Source: Streptomyces echinoruber (GTDB lineage: Bacteria > Actinomycetota > Actinomycetes > Streptomycetales > Streptomycetaceae). Taken from it: a stretch of 64,000 bases of DNA. The translations under genes were made by a program, and so were the position numbers. Positions 8,888 to 17,087 of this stretch are shown in pieces (the stretch's first letter is position 1; the number at the start of each line of letters is the position of its first letter). Location: positions 1 through 64,000 of the forward strand of contig NZ_BMWH01000034.1 of the NCBI RefSeq assembly GCF_014651135.1, in the 5' to 3' direction. Below the pieces are notes generated by a model, which worked only from the letters and a program-made list of their open reading frames with translations, did no database searches and was not told the DNA's origin.

Positions 8888-9979
8888 ATGAACGAACGCG
8901 CGGTGCTGCACGTGACGGGACGCGTCCTCGTCGGACCCGAGGACGTCCGCGACGAACTGTGGGTCATCGACGGCCGCATCTCCTACGACCGCCCCGCCGG
9001 GGCCCGGGACATTCGCACCGTCGAGGGCTGGGCGCTGCCCGGCCTGGTCGACGCCCACTGCCACGTCGGCCTCGACGAACACGGCGCGGTCCCGCGGGAG
9101 ATCGCGGAGAAGCAGGCGCTGACCGACCGCGACGCGGGCACCCTGCTGATCCGCGACGCCGGCTCACCCTCCGACACCCGCTGGGTCGACGACCGCGACG
9201 ACCTGCCGAAGATCATCCGCGCCGGCCGGCACATCGCCCGCACCCGCCGCTACATCCGCAACTACGCCTGGGAGATCGAGCCCGGCGACCTGACCGCGTA
9301 CGTCGCCCAGGAGGCCCGGCGCGGCGACGGCTGGGTCAAACTGGTCGGCGACTGGATCGACCGCGACCTGGGCGACCTGGCGCCCTGCTGGCCGCGCGAG
9401 GCGGCACAGGCCGCGATAGCCGAGGCCCACCGCCTGGGCGCCCGGGTCACCGCCCACTGCTTCGCCGAGGACTCCCTCAAGGACCTGGTCGAGGCCGGCA
9501 TCGACTGCATCGAGCACGCCACCGGCCTCACCGAGGACCTGATCCCCCTCTTCGCCGAGCGCGGCGTCGCCATCGTCCCCACCCTCGTCAACATCGCCAC
9601 CTTCCCCGCGCTCGCCGCCGGCGGCGAGGCCAAGTACCCGCGCTGGGCGGCCCACATGCGCCGCCTGCACGAGCGCCGCTACGACACCGTCCGCAACGCC
9701 CACGACGCCGGCGTGCCCGTGTACGTCGGCACCGACGCGGGCGGCTCCCTCGCCCACGGCCTGGCGGCGGCCGAGGTGGCCGAACTGGTCACCGCCGGCA
9801 TCCCGCCGGTCGAGGCCCTGGCGGCGACCACGTGGGCGGCCCGGAAGTGGCTGGGCCGGCCGGGACTGGAGGAGGGCGCCCCGGCGGACCTCGTGGTCTA
9901 CGAGACGGACCCGCGGGCGGACGTGCGGGTACTGGCCGCGCCGCGGCGGATCGTGCTCAACGGCCGGGTCGTCGGCTGA
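8888..9979 (+). CDS. metal-dependent amidohydrolase
   Basis: A 363-residue member of the amidohydrolase superfamily (imidazolonepropionase/prolidase-like branch) with a TIM-barrel metallo-hydrolase fold. The HxH metal pair is H57 and H59 (GLVDAHCHVGLDEHG). Later ligands appear in VKLVGDW (candidate bridging lysine), VTAHCF, CIEHATG and GTDAGG (catalytic aspartate). A C-terminal composite beta domain closes with GAPADLVVYETDPRAD. The ATG at 8888 is chosen because core homology starts at once. The substrate is unknown. Confidence 0.88.
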   Translation: MNERAVLHVTGRVLVGPEDVRDELWVIDGRISYDRPAGARDIRTVEGWALPGLVDAHCHVGLDEHGAVPREIAEKQALTDRDAGTLLIRDAGSPSDTRWVDDRDDLPKIIRAGRHIARTRRYIRNYAWEIEPGDLTAYVAQEARRGDGWVKLVGDWIDRDLGDLAPCWPREAAQAAIAEAHRLGARVTAHCFAEDSLKDLVEAGIDCIEHATGLTEDLIPLFAERGVAIVPTLVNIATFPALAAGGEAKYPRWAAHMRRLHERRYDTVRNAHDAGVPVYVGTDAGGSLAHGLAAAEVAELVTAGIPPVEALAATTWAARKWLGRPGLEEGAPADLVVYETDPRADVRVLAAPRRIVLNGRVVG

Positions 9980-10020
9980 ACTCCGTTCCAGCCGGGAGTA
10001 GTTCGCTTTGGCTGGTGTCG

Positions 10021-10060
10021 GTCCGCCGGTCCGCCGGTCCGCCGGTCCGCCGGTCCGCCG
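10021..10060. repeat. 8-bp tandem repeat array
   Basis: Five perfect head-to-tail copies of GTCCGCCG, followed by looser GTTCG/TTGGT variants to about 10110. The array lies between the convergent amidohydrolase and CobC-like genes and has no coding role that I can see. Confidence 0.9.
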
Positions 10061-10143
10061 GTTCGCCTTGGTTGGTGTCGGTTCGTTGGTCTGTTGGTTC
10101 GTCGGTTCGTTGGGCCGTCGGCCCGTCGGCCCGTTCCGGCCGG

Positions 10144-10191
10144 GGCCGGTTCGCCTCGGCCGGTGCCGGCCCCGGCCGAGGCGAACCGGCC
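10144..10191. terminator. bidirectional terminator with a 20-bp stem
   Basis: A perfect 20-bp inverted repeat (10144-10163 and 10172-10191, 8-nt loop) sits between convergent genes, 4 bp from the end of the CobC-like gene. The stem should stop transcription from both sides, including the far end of the cobalamin operon. Confidence 0.85.
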
Positions 10192-10195
10192 GGTG

Positions 10196-11311
10196 TCAGT
10201 CCGCCGGGCCGGGCGGGTCGACGGCCAGCGCATCGGCCAGCGCCCGCAGGAACCCGTCCGTCGTGCCCCGGTCGCGCACCGCCAGCCGCAGCCACTCCTC
10301 GCCCAGCCCGGGGAAGGTGTCCCCGCGCCGCACCGCGTATCCGAGGCCGCGCAGCCGCCGGCGCACGGCGGCGGCCCCGGGCAGCCGCACCAGGACGAAC
10401 GGGCCCTCGGCGGGCTCCACCACGGACAGGCCCCGGTCGGCGAACCGCTTCAGGCCCGCCACCAGGTACGCCCGGTCGTCCGCGACGCGCCGGGCCCACG
10501 CCTCCGCCTCCGCCAGGGCCCGCGGCTCCACGCACGCCCGCGCCGCCGTGAGCGCCGGCGTGGAGACGGGCCACAGCGGCTGGGCTCGCTCCAGCGCGTC
10601 GATCACCTCCGGCGCGGCCAGGACGTACCCGATGCGCAGCCCGGCCAGCCCCCACGTCTTGGTCAGGCTGCGCAGCACCACCAGCCCGGGCACGTCCGTC
10701 CGCCCGGCCAGCGCCTCCCGCTCGCCGGGCACCGCGTCCATGAACGCCTCGTCCACCACCAGCACCCGCCCGGGCCGGGCGAGTTGGGCGAGGACGTCTG
10801 CCGGATACAGCACGGACGTCGGGTTGGTGGGGTTGCCGACGACGACCAGATCGGCGTCCTCGGGCACCAGCCCGGGATCCAGCCGGAAGCCGTCCGCCTC
10901 CCGCAGCACCACCCGGTCCACGCTGTGCCCGGCGTCCCGCAGCGCCGCCTCCGGCTCGGTGAACTGCGGGTGCACCACGACCGGCCGCCGCACCTTCAGG
11001 GCGCGGGCCAGCAGCACGAACGCCTCCGCCGCCCCCGCCGTCAGCAGCACCCGCCGAGCCGGCAGCCCGTGCCGCGCCGCCACCGCCGCCCGCGCGGCCC
11101 GGCCGTCCGGGTAGGCGGCCAGGTCGGCGAGCGAGGCGGCGACGCGCTGTCGCAGCCAGTCCGGCGGGGTGCCGGCGCGGACGTTGACGGCCAGGTCGAC
11201 CAGCGCGGCCCCGTCGTCGCGGACCTCGGCGTCCCCGTGGTGCCGCAGGTCGTGCCCGGTGCCCTCGGCCTCCGCAGCCTCCTCGGCCTCCGCAGCCTCC
11301 TCAGTGCGCAT
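10196..11311 (-). CDS. CobC-like PLP aminotransferase (Rv2231c family)
   Basis: A 371-residue class I/II aminotransferase of the type annotated as CobC/threonine-phosphate decarboxylase in actinobacteria, which would make the aminopropanol arm of cobalamin. The PLP lysine is in VLRSLTKTWGLAGLRIGY, the cofactor aspartate in VVDEAFMDAVPGE, and the NPTNPTS motif upstream. The ATG at 11311 overlaps the preceding gene by 11 bp, so it is translationally coupled. The N-terminus has a Glu/Ala repeat (EEAAEAEEAAEAEG). Last gene of the cobalamin cluster. The decarboxylase assignment rests mostly on context. Confidence 0.82.
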   Translation of the reverse strand: MRTEEAAEAEEAAEAEGTGHDLRHHGDAEVRDDGAALVDLAVNVRAGTPPDWLRQRVAASLADLAAYPDGRAARAAVAARHGLPARRVLLTAGAAEAFVLLARALKVRRPVVVHPQFTEPEAALRDAGHSVDRVVLREADGFRLDPGLVPEDADLVVVGNPTNPTSVLYPADVLAQLARPGRVLVVDEAFMDAVPGEREALAGRTDVPGLVVLRSLTKTWGLAGLRIGYVLAAPEVIDALERAQPLWPVSTPALTAARACVEPRALAEAEAWARRVADDRAYLVAGLKRFADRGLSVVEPAEGPFVLVRLPGAAAVRRRLRGLGYAVRRGDTFPGLGEEWLRLAVRDRGTTDGFLRALADALAVDPPGPAD

Positions 11312-12254
11312 GGCTGTGCGTGTGCCCCCCGTGGTGGTGGTGCCCGTGGCCGTGTCCATGCCCATGCCCGTGGCCGTGCCCGTGCCCGTGCCCGTCCTCG
11401 TCCGGGTGGAAGTGCGGCTGCTGCGGCATCCCCACTTTGTCCTCGAAGCCCGGCAGGGCGATGCGGTACACGCACGAGTCGCAGTTCATCCGCAGATCGC
11501 CCTTCACGGCCTCCTCGTACCGCTCCAGCACCAGGTCCAGCAGCTCCGGCTCGGGCCCGATGACGTCCGCGCAGCGCACCTCGGTACCGGAGTGCGCCGC
11601 GGCCCACTCCTCGGCCTGCTGCCGCACCCGGTCCGGCAGGATCCCGGTGAACAGGAAGTACGGCAGGACGACGATCCGGCGCGCCCCCAGCCGCGCGCAC
11701 CTGTCCAGCCCGGCCGGCACGTCCGGCGCCGCCAGCGACACGAACGCCGTCTCCACGCCCGCGTAGCCGCGCCCCTCCCACAGCAGCCGCGCCGCCTTGA
11801 ACACCTCGGCGTTGGCGTCCGGGTCGGTGGAGCCGCGCCCGACCAGCAGCACGGTCACGTCGGAGTGGTCGCCGCGGCCGCCGAGCGCCTCGTCCAGGCG
11901 CCGTTCCAGGACGCTCAGCAGCGCCGGGTGCGGGCCGAGCGGGCGGCCGTAGGAGTAGGAGATGCCGGGGTGGCGCTCCTTCTCCCGGGCCAGCGCGGCG
12001 GGGATGTCGCCCTTGGCGTGCCCGGCGGACACCAGCATCAGCGGCACGGCGGCGAAGCGCCGCACGCCCTGCCCCACCAGCTCGGCGACGGCCTCGCCCA
12101 GCGGCGGCGGGGACAGTTCGATGAAGCCGCCCGCGACGGGCAGGTCCGGGCGGCGGCGCCCCACCTCCCGGACGAAGGCGCGGAACGCCTCGGCCCCGGC
12201 GTCGTCCCGGGTGCCGTGTCCGGCGATGAGCAGGGCGGGCGGCGGGGTGGTCAC
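11301..12254 (-). CDS. CbiX-like sirohydrochlorin chelatase with His-rich tail
   Basis: A 317-residue class II chelatase with two CbiX repeats: LLIAGHGTRD (H13, catalytic) with ISYSYGRPLGPH, and VLLVGRGSTDPDAN with LPYFLFTGILPDR. It would insert cobalt or iron into a tetrapyrrole. After a CDSCVYR segment comes a C-terminus of alternating His-Gly ending in His clusters, a likely metal-binding tail like that in some CbiX proteins. The GTG start at 12254 follows AGAGGAGA and overlaps the cobH stop (GTGA). A cobalt chelatase beside CobN is redundant on paper; a role in sirohaem or cobalt delivery is possible. Confidence 0.86.
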   Translation of the reverse strand: MTTPPPALLIAGHGTRDDAGAEAFRAFVREVGRRRPDLPVAGGFIELSPPPLGEAVAELVGQGVRRFAAVPLMLVSAGHAKGDIPAALAREKERHPGISYSYGRPLGPHPALLSVLERRLDEALGGRGDHSDVTVLLVGRGSTDPDANAEVFKAARLLWEGRGYAGVETAFVSLAAPDVPAGLDRCARLGARRIVVLPYFLFTGILPDRVRQQAEEWAAAHSGTEVRCADVIGPEPELLDLVLERYEEAVKGDLRMNCDSCVYRIALPGFEDKVGMPQQPHFHPDEDGHGHGHGHGHGHGHGHGHHHHGGHTHSHAH

Positions 12255-12841
12255 GAAGTCTCCTCTACAGACGAAACAGGGTGGTACAGCAGGGCGTTGA
12301 GCGCGGCCGCGGCGACCGCGGAGCCGCCCTTCTCGGACACGTTGCTCACGGCGGGCAGTCCGCTCTCCCGCAGCGCCGCCTTGGACTCGGCGGCGCCGAC
12401 GAACCCGACGGGCAGGCCGATGACGAGCGCGGGCGAGGCGTCCAGCCGCAGCAGCTCCTCCAGGGCGGTCGGCGCACAGCCGATCACCCACAGCGCGCCC
12501 GGCCCGACCTGCTCGTATGCGAGCCGCATCGCGTGCGCCGAACGCGTCAGCCCGGGCCCGGACCTGGCGTCCTTGAGCCGGCAGACGGTCTCGCGCCGGG
12601 TGATGCCGGCCGCGACCATCTCCACGTCCACCACGACGGGCGCCCCGGCGTGCAGCGCGGCGTGCGCCTTCGCCAGGTCGGCCTCGTCCATCACGAGGTC
12701 GTCGGCGTAGGCGAGGTCGGCGGAGGAGTGGATCACCCGCTCCACCACCGCCCGGGTCAGCGGCGGCAGGTGCGAGGTGTCCAGGCGGGCGCGCAGCCGC
12801 CGGTAGGACTCCTCCTCGATGGGGTGGATCACGCGGTTCAC
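12251..12841 (-). CDS. cobH: precorrin-8X methylmutase CobH
   Basis: A 196-residue CobH/CbiC enzyme that moves the C11 methyl to C12 to give hydrogenobyrinate (or its cobalt form). The catalytic histidine is H38 in VIHSSADLAYADD, equivalent to H43 of characterised CobH. The motifs VVVDVEMVAAGI and GLPVGFVGAAESK are conserved. The GTG at 12841 overlaps the cobJ stop (GTGA), and its end overlaps the chelatase start. A cytoplasmic step of corrin ring synthesis. Confidence 0.93.
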   Translation of the reverse strand: MNRVIHPIEEESYRRLRARLDTSHLPPLTRAVVERVIHSSADLAYADDLVMDEADLAKAHAALHAGAPVVVDVEMVAAGITRRETVCRLKDARSGPGLTRSAHAMRLAYEQVGPGALWVIGCAPTALEELLRLDASPALVIGLPVGFVGAAESKAALRESGLPAVSNVSEKGGSAVAAAALNALLYHPVSSVEETS

Positions 12842-14508
12842 TTCGGCTCCTCCTGCCAGCGGTAGCCGCGCGGCGTCACCATGCGGCCGGCGATCGCGCG
12901 GGTCGCGGTGTTGCCGACGGTCACCACCGTCATCATGTCGACCGTCGCCGGGTCCAGTTCGGCCAGCGTGGTCAGGCGGCTGGACTCGTCGGGCCGGGAG
13001 GCGTTGCGCACCACGCCGACGGGCGTCGTCGGCGCCCGGTGTTCGGCGAGGATGCCGAGCGCCTTGGGCAACTGCCAGTGCCGGCCGCGGCTGCGCGGGT
13101 TGTAGAACGTCACCACCAGGTCGGCCTCGGCCGCGGCCCGCACCCGCCGTTCGATGACCTCCCACGGCGTGTGCAGGTCGGACAGGCTGATGGACACGTG
13201 GTCGTGGCCCAGCGGCGCGCCGAGGATCGCCCCGGCGGCCAGCGCCGCCGTCACTCCGGGCACCCCGACCACGTCGATGTCGTCGCCGGCTTCCGCGAGC
13301 GCCGGCGAGGCCATCGCGTACACGCCCGCGTCGCCGCTGCCGATCAGCGCCACCGCGTGCCCCTTGCGGGCCTCGGCGACGGCGGTGCGGGCCCGCTCCT
13401 CCTCGGCGCCCAGGCCCGACTCCAGGACGCGGGTGCCGGGCCGCAGCAGGTCGCGGATCTGATCGACGTACTGGTCGAGGCCGACCAGCACCGACGCCCG
13501 CCGCAGCTCGGCCCGGGCGCGCGGCGTGAGCAGGTCCCGGGCGCCCGGCCCGAGGCCGACCACCGCCAGCCGTCCGCGCCCCGGCCGCCGTACCACCGCG
13601 CACGTCGCCATCGCCGACTTCCGCTTGGGTACGAGGAGTTCACCCCCGCGCCGCAGCGCCGCCGCCTCCGCCACGGACGGGGTGCCGACGGCGGCGAGCG
13701 GCGCGTCGGAGGGGTTGGGCACCGCCACCCGCGCCAGCTCCTCGGCGGCGTACGTCACCAGCGGCACCCCGAGCCGTTCGGCGGCGGCGACGATGCCGGG
13801 CTCGCCGGCCTTGGCGTCGACGGTGGCCAGCTCGGCGACGGACCGCGCCGACAGCCCCGCCTCCCGCAGCGCGCCCTCCACCAGCGCCAGCACCTCGTCC
13901 TCGGACACGCCCCGGGACGCGCCCACGCCGACGACGAGGGACGGCGGCCGCAGCAGCACCTGCCGCTCGGCGGGCGCCACGGCCCGGTCGGTGACCCGGA
14001 TCGTGTACGCCCCCTGCGGCGCGACGGGCAGCGGCGGCAGCGGCCAGCGCACCTCCGCCTCCAGGGCGACCGGCTCGCCGTCCAGCAGGGCCCGTGAGAC
14101 GGCGGCGACGTCGCCCTCCACCGGCAGCCCCAGCGTGTCCAGCCCGGCCAGCCCCACCGAGTCCGTCGCCGTGGTCACCACCGGCTCGGCGCCGAGCACC
14201 TCGGCGACCTCGTGCGCGAGCCGGTTGGCGCCGCCCGCGTGCCCGCCGAGCAGCGACACGGCGTACCGCCCGCCCTCGTCGACGCAGACCACGCCCGGGT
14301 CGGACGTCTTGTCGCCCAGCAGCGGCGCGAGCAGCCGGACGACCGCGCCGGTCGCCAGGAAGCACACCAGCCGGTCGCACTCGGCGAACGCCCGCCGCAC
14401 GGCGTCCGCGACGGGCCCGTCGTAGACCCGTGTGCGGTCCGGCCAGACCGCCGCCAGCCGGTCCCGGGCCGCCGCTCCCGCCGCGGTGGCGGAGATGAGG
14501 CCGATCAC
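12838..14508 (-). CDS. cobJ: fused CbiG (cobalt-precorrin-5A hydrolase) - CobJ (precorrin-3B C17-methyltransferase)
   Basis: A 556-residue bifunctional protein. Residues 1-125 are CbiG-like (FLATGAVVRLLAPLLGDKTSDPGVVCVDEG), about 190-307 are the CbiG C-terminal/CobE domain (VVGVGASRGVSEDEVL), and 311-556 are a SAM-dependent tetrapyrrole methylase (VVGLGPGARDLLTPRA, the SGDAGVYAMA loop and VGVPGVTAALAAGAILGAPL). CobJ methylates C17 with ring contraction. CbiG releases the C2 fragment as acetaldehyde in the anaerobic route. Start is the GTG at 14508, with AAGGAG upstream and a GTGA overlap with cobL. Confidence 0.92.
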   Translation of the reverse strand: MIGLISATAAGAAARDRLAAVWPDRTRVYDGPVADAVRRAFAECDRLVCFLATGAVVRLLAPLLGDKTSDPGVVCVDEGGRYAVSLLGGHAGGANRLAHEVAEVLGAEPVVTTATDSVGLAGLDTLGLPVEGDVAAVSRALLDGEPVALEAEVRWPLPPLPVAPQGAYTIRVTDRAVAPAERQVLLRPPSLVVGVGASRGVSEDEVLALVEGALREAGLSARSVAELATVDAKAGEPGIVAAAERLGVPLVTYAAEELARVAVPNPSDAPLAAVGTPSVAEAAALRRGGELLVPKRKSAMATCAVVRRPGRGRLAVVGLGPGARDLLTPRARAELRRASVLVGLDQYVDQIRDLLRPGTRVLESGLGAEEERARTAVAEARKGHAVALIGSGDAGVYAMASPALAEAGDDIDVVGVPGVTAALAAGAILGAPLGHDHVSISLSDLHTPWEVIERRVRAAAEADLVVTFYNPRSRGRHWQLPKALGILAEHRAPTTPVGVVRNASRPDESSRLTTLAELDPATVDMMTVVTVGNTATRAIAGRMVTPRGYRWQEEPK

Positions 14509-15905
14509 TGAGCAACTCCTTCTCTCTGGGCTTCTCGCTGTGCTTCTCTCTGGGCTCTCCGGGCTTCCGTCCGGGGTTCGACGCGGGTTTCCGCCGGGGG
14601 TTCGGCGTGCGCTTCCGTCCGGGCTTCCGCGCGGGTTTCCGTGCGGGTCTCGGCGCGGGCTTCCGCGCCGGTTTCCGTCCGGGCCGGGGGACGCGTGCCC
14701 CACAGCAGGAACACCGGGTTGGCCGCCGCGAGCCGGGTCACGTCCCCCGGCAGCGGCGCCAGCCGCGACGCCTGCAGCAGCACCCCGTCGCAGACCAGCC
14801 CGGCGCCGGCGAGCGCCGCCCGGGCCGCCGGGACCCGGTCGAGCGCGGCCACCGCGACGACGACCGTCCGCCGGGCGCGGCGCGCGCACGCGGCGACGAC
14901 GGCGGGCAGGTCCCGCCCGCCGCCCCCGACGAACACCGCGTCCGGGTCGTCCAGCCCGGCCAGCGCGTCCGGGGCGGTGCCGTGCACCACGTGCACGTCG
15001 ACGCCGTGCGCGGCGGCGTTGGCGCGGACGCGCTCCACCCCGTCGGCGGTCTTCTCCACGGCGGTGACGGCGGCACCGAACCGCGCGCACTCCACGGCCA
15101 CCGAGCCGGAGCCCGCGCCGACGTCCCACACCAGGTCGCCAGGGCGCGGCCCGAGCCGGGCCAGGGCCAGCGCCCGCACCTCGAACTTGGTGATCATCGA
15201 GTCGCGGTGCGTGAACGCGGACTCCTCCAGCGCCCATCCGGCGGGCGGCAGCGGCGGCCCGGCCACCGTGCGCACCCCGGCCAGGGCACGGGAGGGGTCC
15301 AGGCACAGCACGACGTTCACCGACGCGCCCCAGTCCCGGGCGGCGGCCTCGGCCGGCGTCACCCGCTCCACGCGCTCGCGCGCCGGATCGCCCAGCGCGC
15401 GGGCGACGACGAGGACGCGGTCGGCGTCCGCCCGCGCCAGCGCGGCGCCCAGCTCGGCGGGCCCCGCGCCCGGCCCGGTCAGCACGGCGGTCTTCGCATG
15501 CGCCCGGCAGGCGTGGACGGCCGTCCGCAGCTCCCGCCCGTGCGCGCTGACGACCACCGCGTCGTCCCACGGCAGCCCCGCCCGGGCGAACGCGGCGGCC
15601 ACGGACGACACACCCGGCCGCACGTCCAGCAGCCCGGGCCCGAACCGCTCGGCCAGCGCCCGCACGATCCCGAAGAACCCCGGGTCGCCGGAGGCCAGCA
15701 CGACCACCGGCCGGTCCCTCTCCACGTACCGCCCGATGACCTCCAGGGCGGGCGCCAGCGGACCGAGCACGACCCGCTCGGCACCCTCCGGCAGCTCCAC
15801 GGCCTCCAGGTGGCGCCGTGCGCCCACGACGAGCCCGGCACCGGCCAGGACCTCCTCGGGAACCGGGGCCCCCGCCCCCGTCCCCGTACCGACGACCGTG
15901 ATCAC
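14505..15905 (-). CDS. cobL: precorrin-6Y C5,15-methyltransferase (decarboxylating) CobL, with repetitive tail
   Basis: A 466-residue CobL. The CbiE methylase domain (about 1-200; VITVVGTGTGAG start, ASGDPGFFGI loop) is fused to a CbiT-type Rossmann methyltransferase (about 215-405; DSMITKFEVRALAL, then VWDVGAGSGSVAVECAR for SAM). It methylates C5 and C15 and decarboxylates the C12 acetate. Residues from about 410 to the end are a low-complexity ET-R-x-E-A repeat not found in the family. GTG start at 15905, overlapping the cobM stop. Confidence 0.93.
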   Translation of the reverse strand: MITVVGTGTGAGAPVPEEVLAGAGLVVGARRHLEAVELPEGAERVVLGPLAPALEVIGRYVERDRPVVVLASGDPGFFGIVRALAERFGPGLLDVRPGVSSVAAAFARAGLPWDDAVVVSAHGRELRTAVHACRAHAKTAVLTGPGAGPAELGAALARADADRVLVVARALGDPARERVERVTPAEAAARDWGASVNVVLCLDPSRALAGVRTVAGPPLPPAGWALEESAFTHRDSMITKFEVRALALARLGPRPGDLVWDVGAGSGSVAVECARFGAAVTAVEKTADGVERVRANAAAHGVDVHVVHGTAPDALAGLDDPDAVFVGGGGRDLPAVVAACARRARRTVVVAVAALDRVPAARAALAGAGLVCDGVLLQASRLAPLPGDVTRLAAANPVFLLWGTRPPARTETGAEARAETRTETRAEARTEAHAEPPAETRVEPRTEARRAQREAQREAQREGVAQ

Positions 15906-16723
15906 GTGCCCGCCCCCCGGGCGCGCAGTGCCTTGCGGGCCTGCGGGTCGGCCTTGCGGTAGCCGTGGAAGTGGCCGGGGTGGTACAGGTGCGAGCGGGT
16001 GCCGTGCGCGGCGAGCGCCGGACCGACCAGGAACAGGGTGTGCTTCCACAGCTTGTGCCGCTTGACGGTCTCCTCCAGCGTGCCGACCGTGCAGCGCACC
16101 ACCAGCTCCTCCGGCCAGGTCGCCTGGTACGCCACCACGACCGGCGTGTCCTCGGGGTAGCCGCCCTCCAGCAGTTCCCGCACCAGCTGCCCGCTGCGGG
16201 CCGCCGACAGGAACACCGCCATCGTGGTGCCGTGCCGGGCGAACTCGCGCACCTCCTCGCCGGGCGGCATCGGCGTCTTGCCGCCGCCCAGCCGCGTGAG
16301 GATCACCGACTGCGCGACCTCGGGGATGGTCAGCTCCCGCTGCGCGAGCGCGGCCACGGCGGAGAACGACGACACGCCCGGCACCACCTCGGTGGCGATG
16401 CCGATCTCGGCGCACCGGTCGAGCTGCTCCTGCGTGCCGCCCCACAGCGCCGGGTCACCGGAGTGGATACGGGCCACCCGCAGCCCCTCGGCGTGCGCCC
16501 GCTCGTACACGGCGACCACGTCCTCCAGCGACATCGTCGCCGAGTCCAGGATCTCCGCGTCCTTCCGCGCGTGCTGCAGCACCTCCGCCTGCACCAGGCT
16601 CGCCGCCCAGATCACCACGTCCGCCTCGGCGATGGCGCGGGCGGCACGGAAGGTCAGCAGGTCGGCGGCGCCGGGGCCGGCACCGACGAAGGTCACCTTG
16701 CCGGTGGTGGGGGCGTCGGCCAT
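15902..16723 (-). CDS. cobM: precorrin-4 C11-methyltransferase CobM
   Basis: A 273-residue SAM-dependent tetrapyrrole methylase. It starts MADAPTTGKVTFVGAGPGAAD, with the RIHSGDPALWGG loop and VVPGVSSFSAVAA, as expected for CobM/CbiF. The ATG at 16723 has GAGAGGA about 9 nt upstream. The reading frame stays open another 94 codons upstream through a Cys/His-rich repeat, so a longer product cannot be ruled out. First gene of the distal half of the cobalamin cluster; it faces away from the ZIP gene. Confidence 0.93.
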   Translation of the reverse strand: MADAPTTGKVTFVGAGPGAADLLTFRAARAIAEADVVIWAASLVQAEVLQHARKDAEILDSATMSLEDVVAVYERAHAEGLRVARIHSGDPALWGGTQEQLDRCAEIGIATEVVPGVSSFSAVAALAQRELTIPEVAQSVILTRLGGGKTPMPPGEEVREFARHGTTMAVFLSAARSGQLVRELLEGGYPEDTPVVVAYQATWPEELVVRCTVGTLEETVKRHKLWKHTLFLVGPALAAHGTRSHLYHPGHFHGYRKADPQARKALRARGAGT

Positions 16724-17087
16724 GGGGGATCGGTCCTCTCTGGGCATCTGGCGTCTGGGCGTCTGGCGTCTGGGCATCGGGGCGTCTGGCGGACCGGGGC
16801 CCCGGGGCGGGGCGTCCAGGCATCCGGGAATCCGGGGTCCGGAGCATCTACGGCAGCCGGTGTGCGGACAGCCGATGTGCCGGCAGTCGGTGTGCGGGCA
16901 GTTGGTGCGCCGGCAGCCGACGTACGGACAGCCGACGTACGGACAGCCGACGTACGGGCAGCCGACGTACGGGCAGCCGGTGTGCGCGACGGAACCGCGG
17001 AACATTCACGGACCAGGCCGCCCCGACCGGCACGAACCGGAAAAACCGGAGGTGCGGGAAGCGGGGAAGATCGGATAGCAAGGGCGT
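16724..17087. repeat. repeat-rich divergent intergenic region between cobM and the ZIP gene
   Basis: 364 bp. From 16741 to about 16795 a 9-bp-based repeat (GTCTGGGC/GTCTGGCG) occurs. From about 16852 to 16990 an array of 15-bp units (CAGCCGACGTACGGA and variants) runs head-to-tail, with four near-identical central copies. On the minus strand the array is in frame with cobM and reads as a Cys every five residues. No clear promoter or ribosome site for a separate gene is seen. Confidence 0.8.

Noticed and set aside
10021-10190. Repeats and large hairpin as a mobile-element end
   Set aside because: No transposase, target duplication or matching second end was found. A terminator between convergent genes is the simpler reading.
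16852-16990. The 15-bp repeat array as a CRISPR or iteron array
   Set aside because: Repeats are directly adjacent, without unique spacers, and no cas or replication gene is near. Simple tandem expansion explains it.
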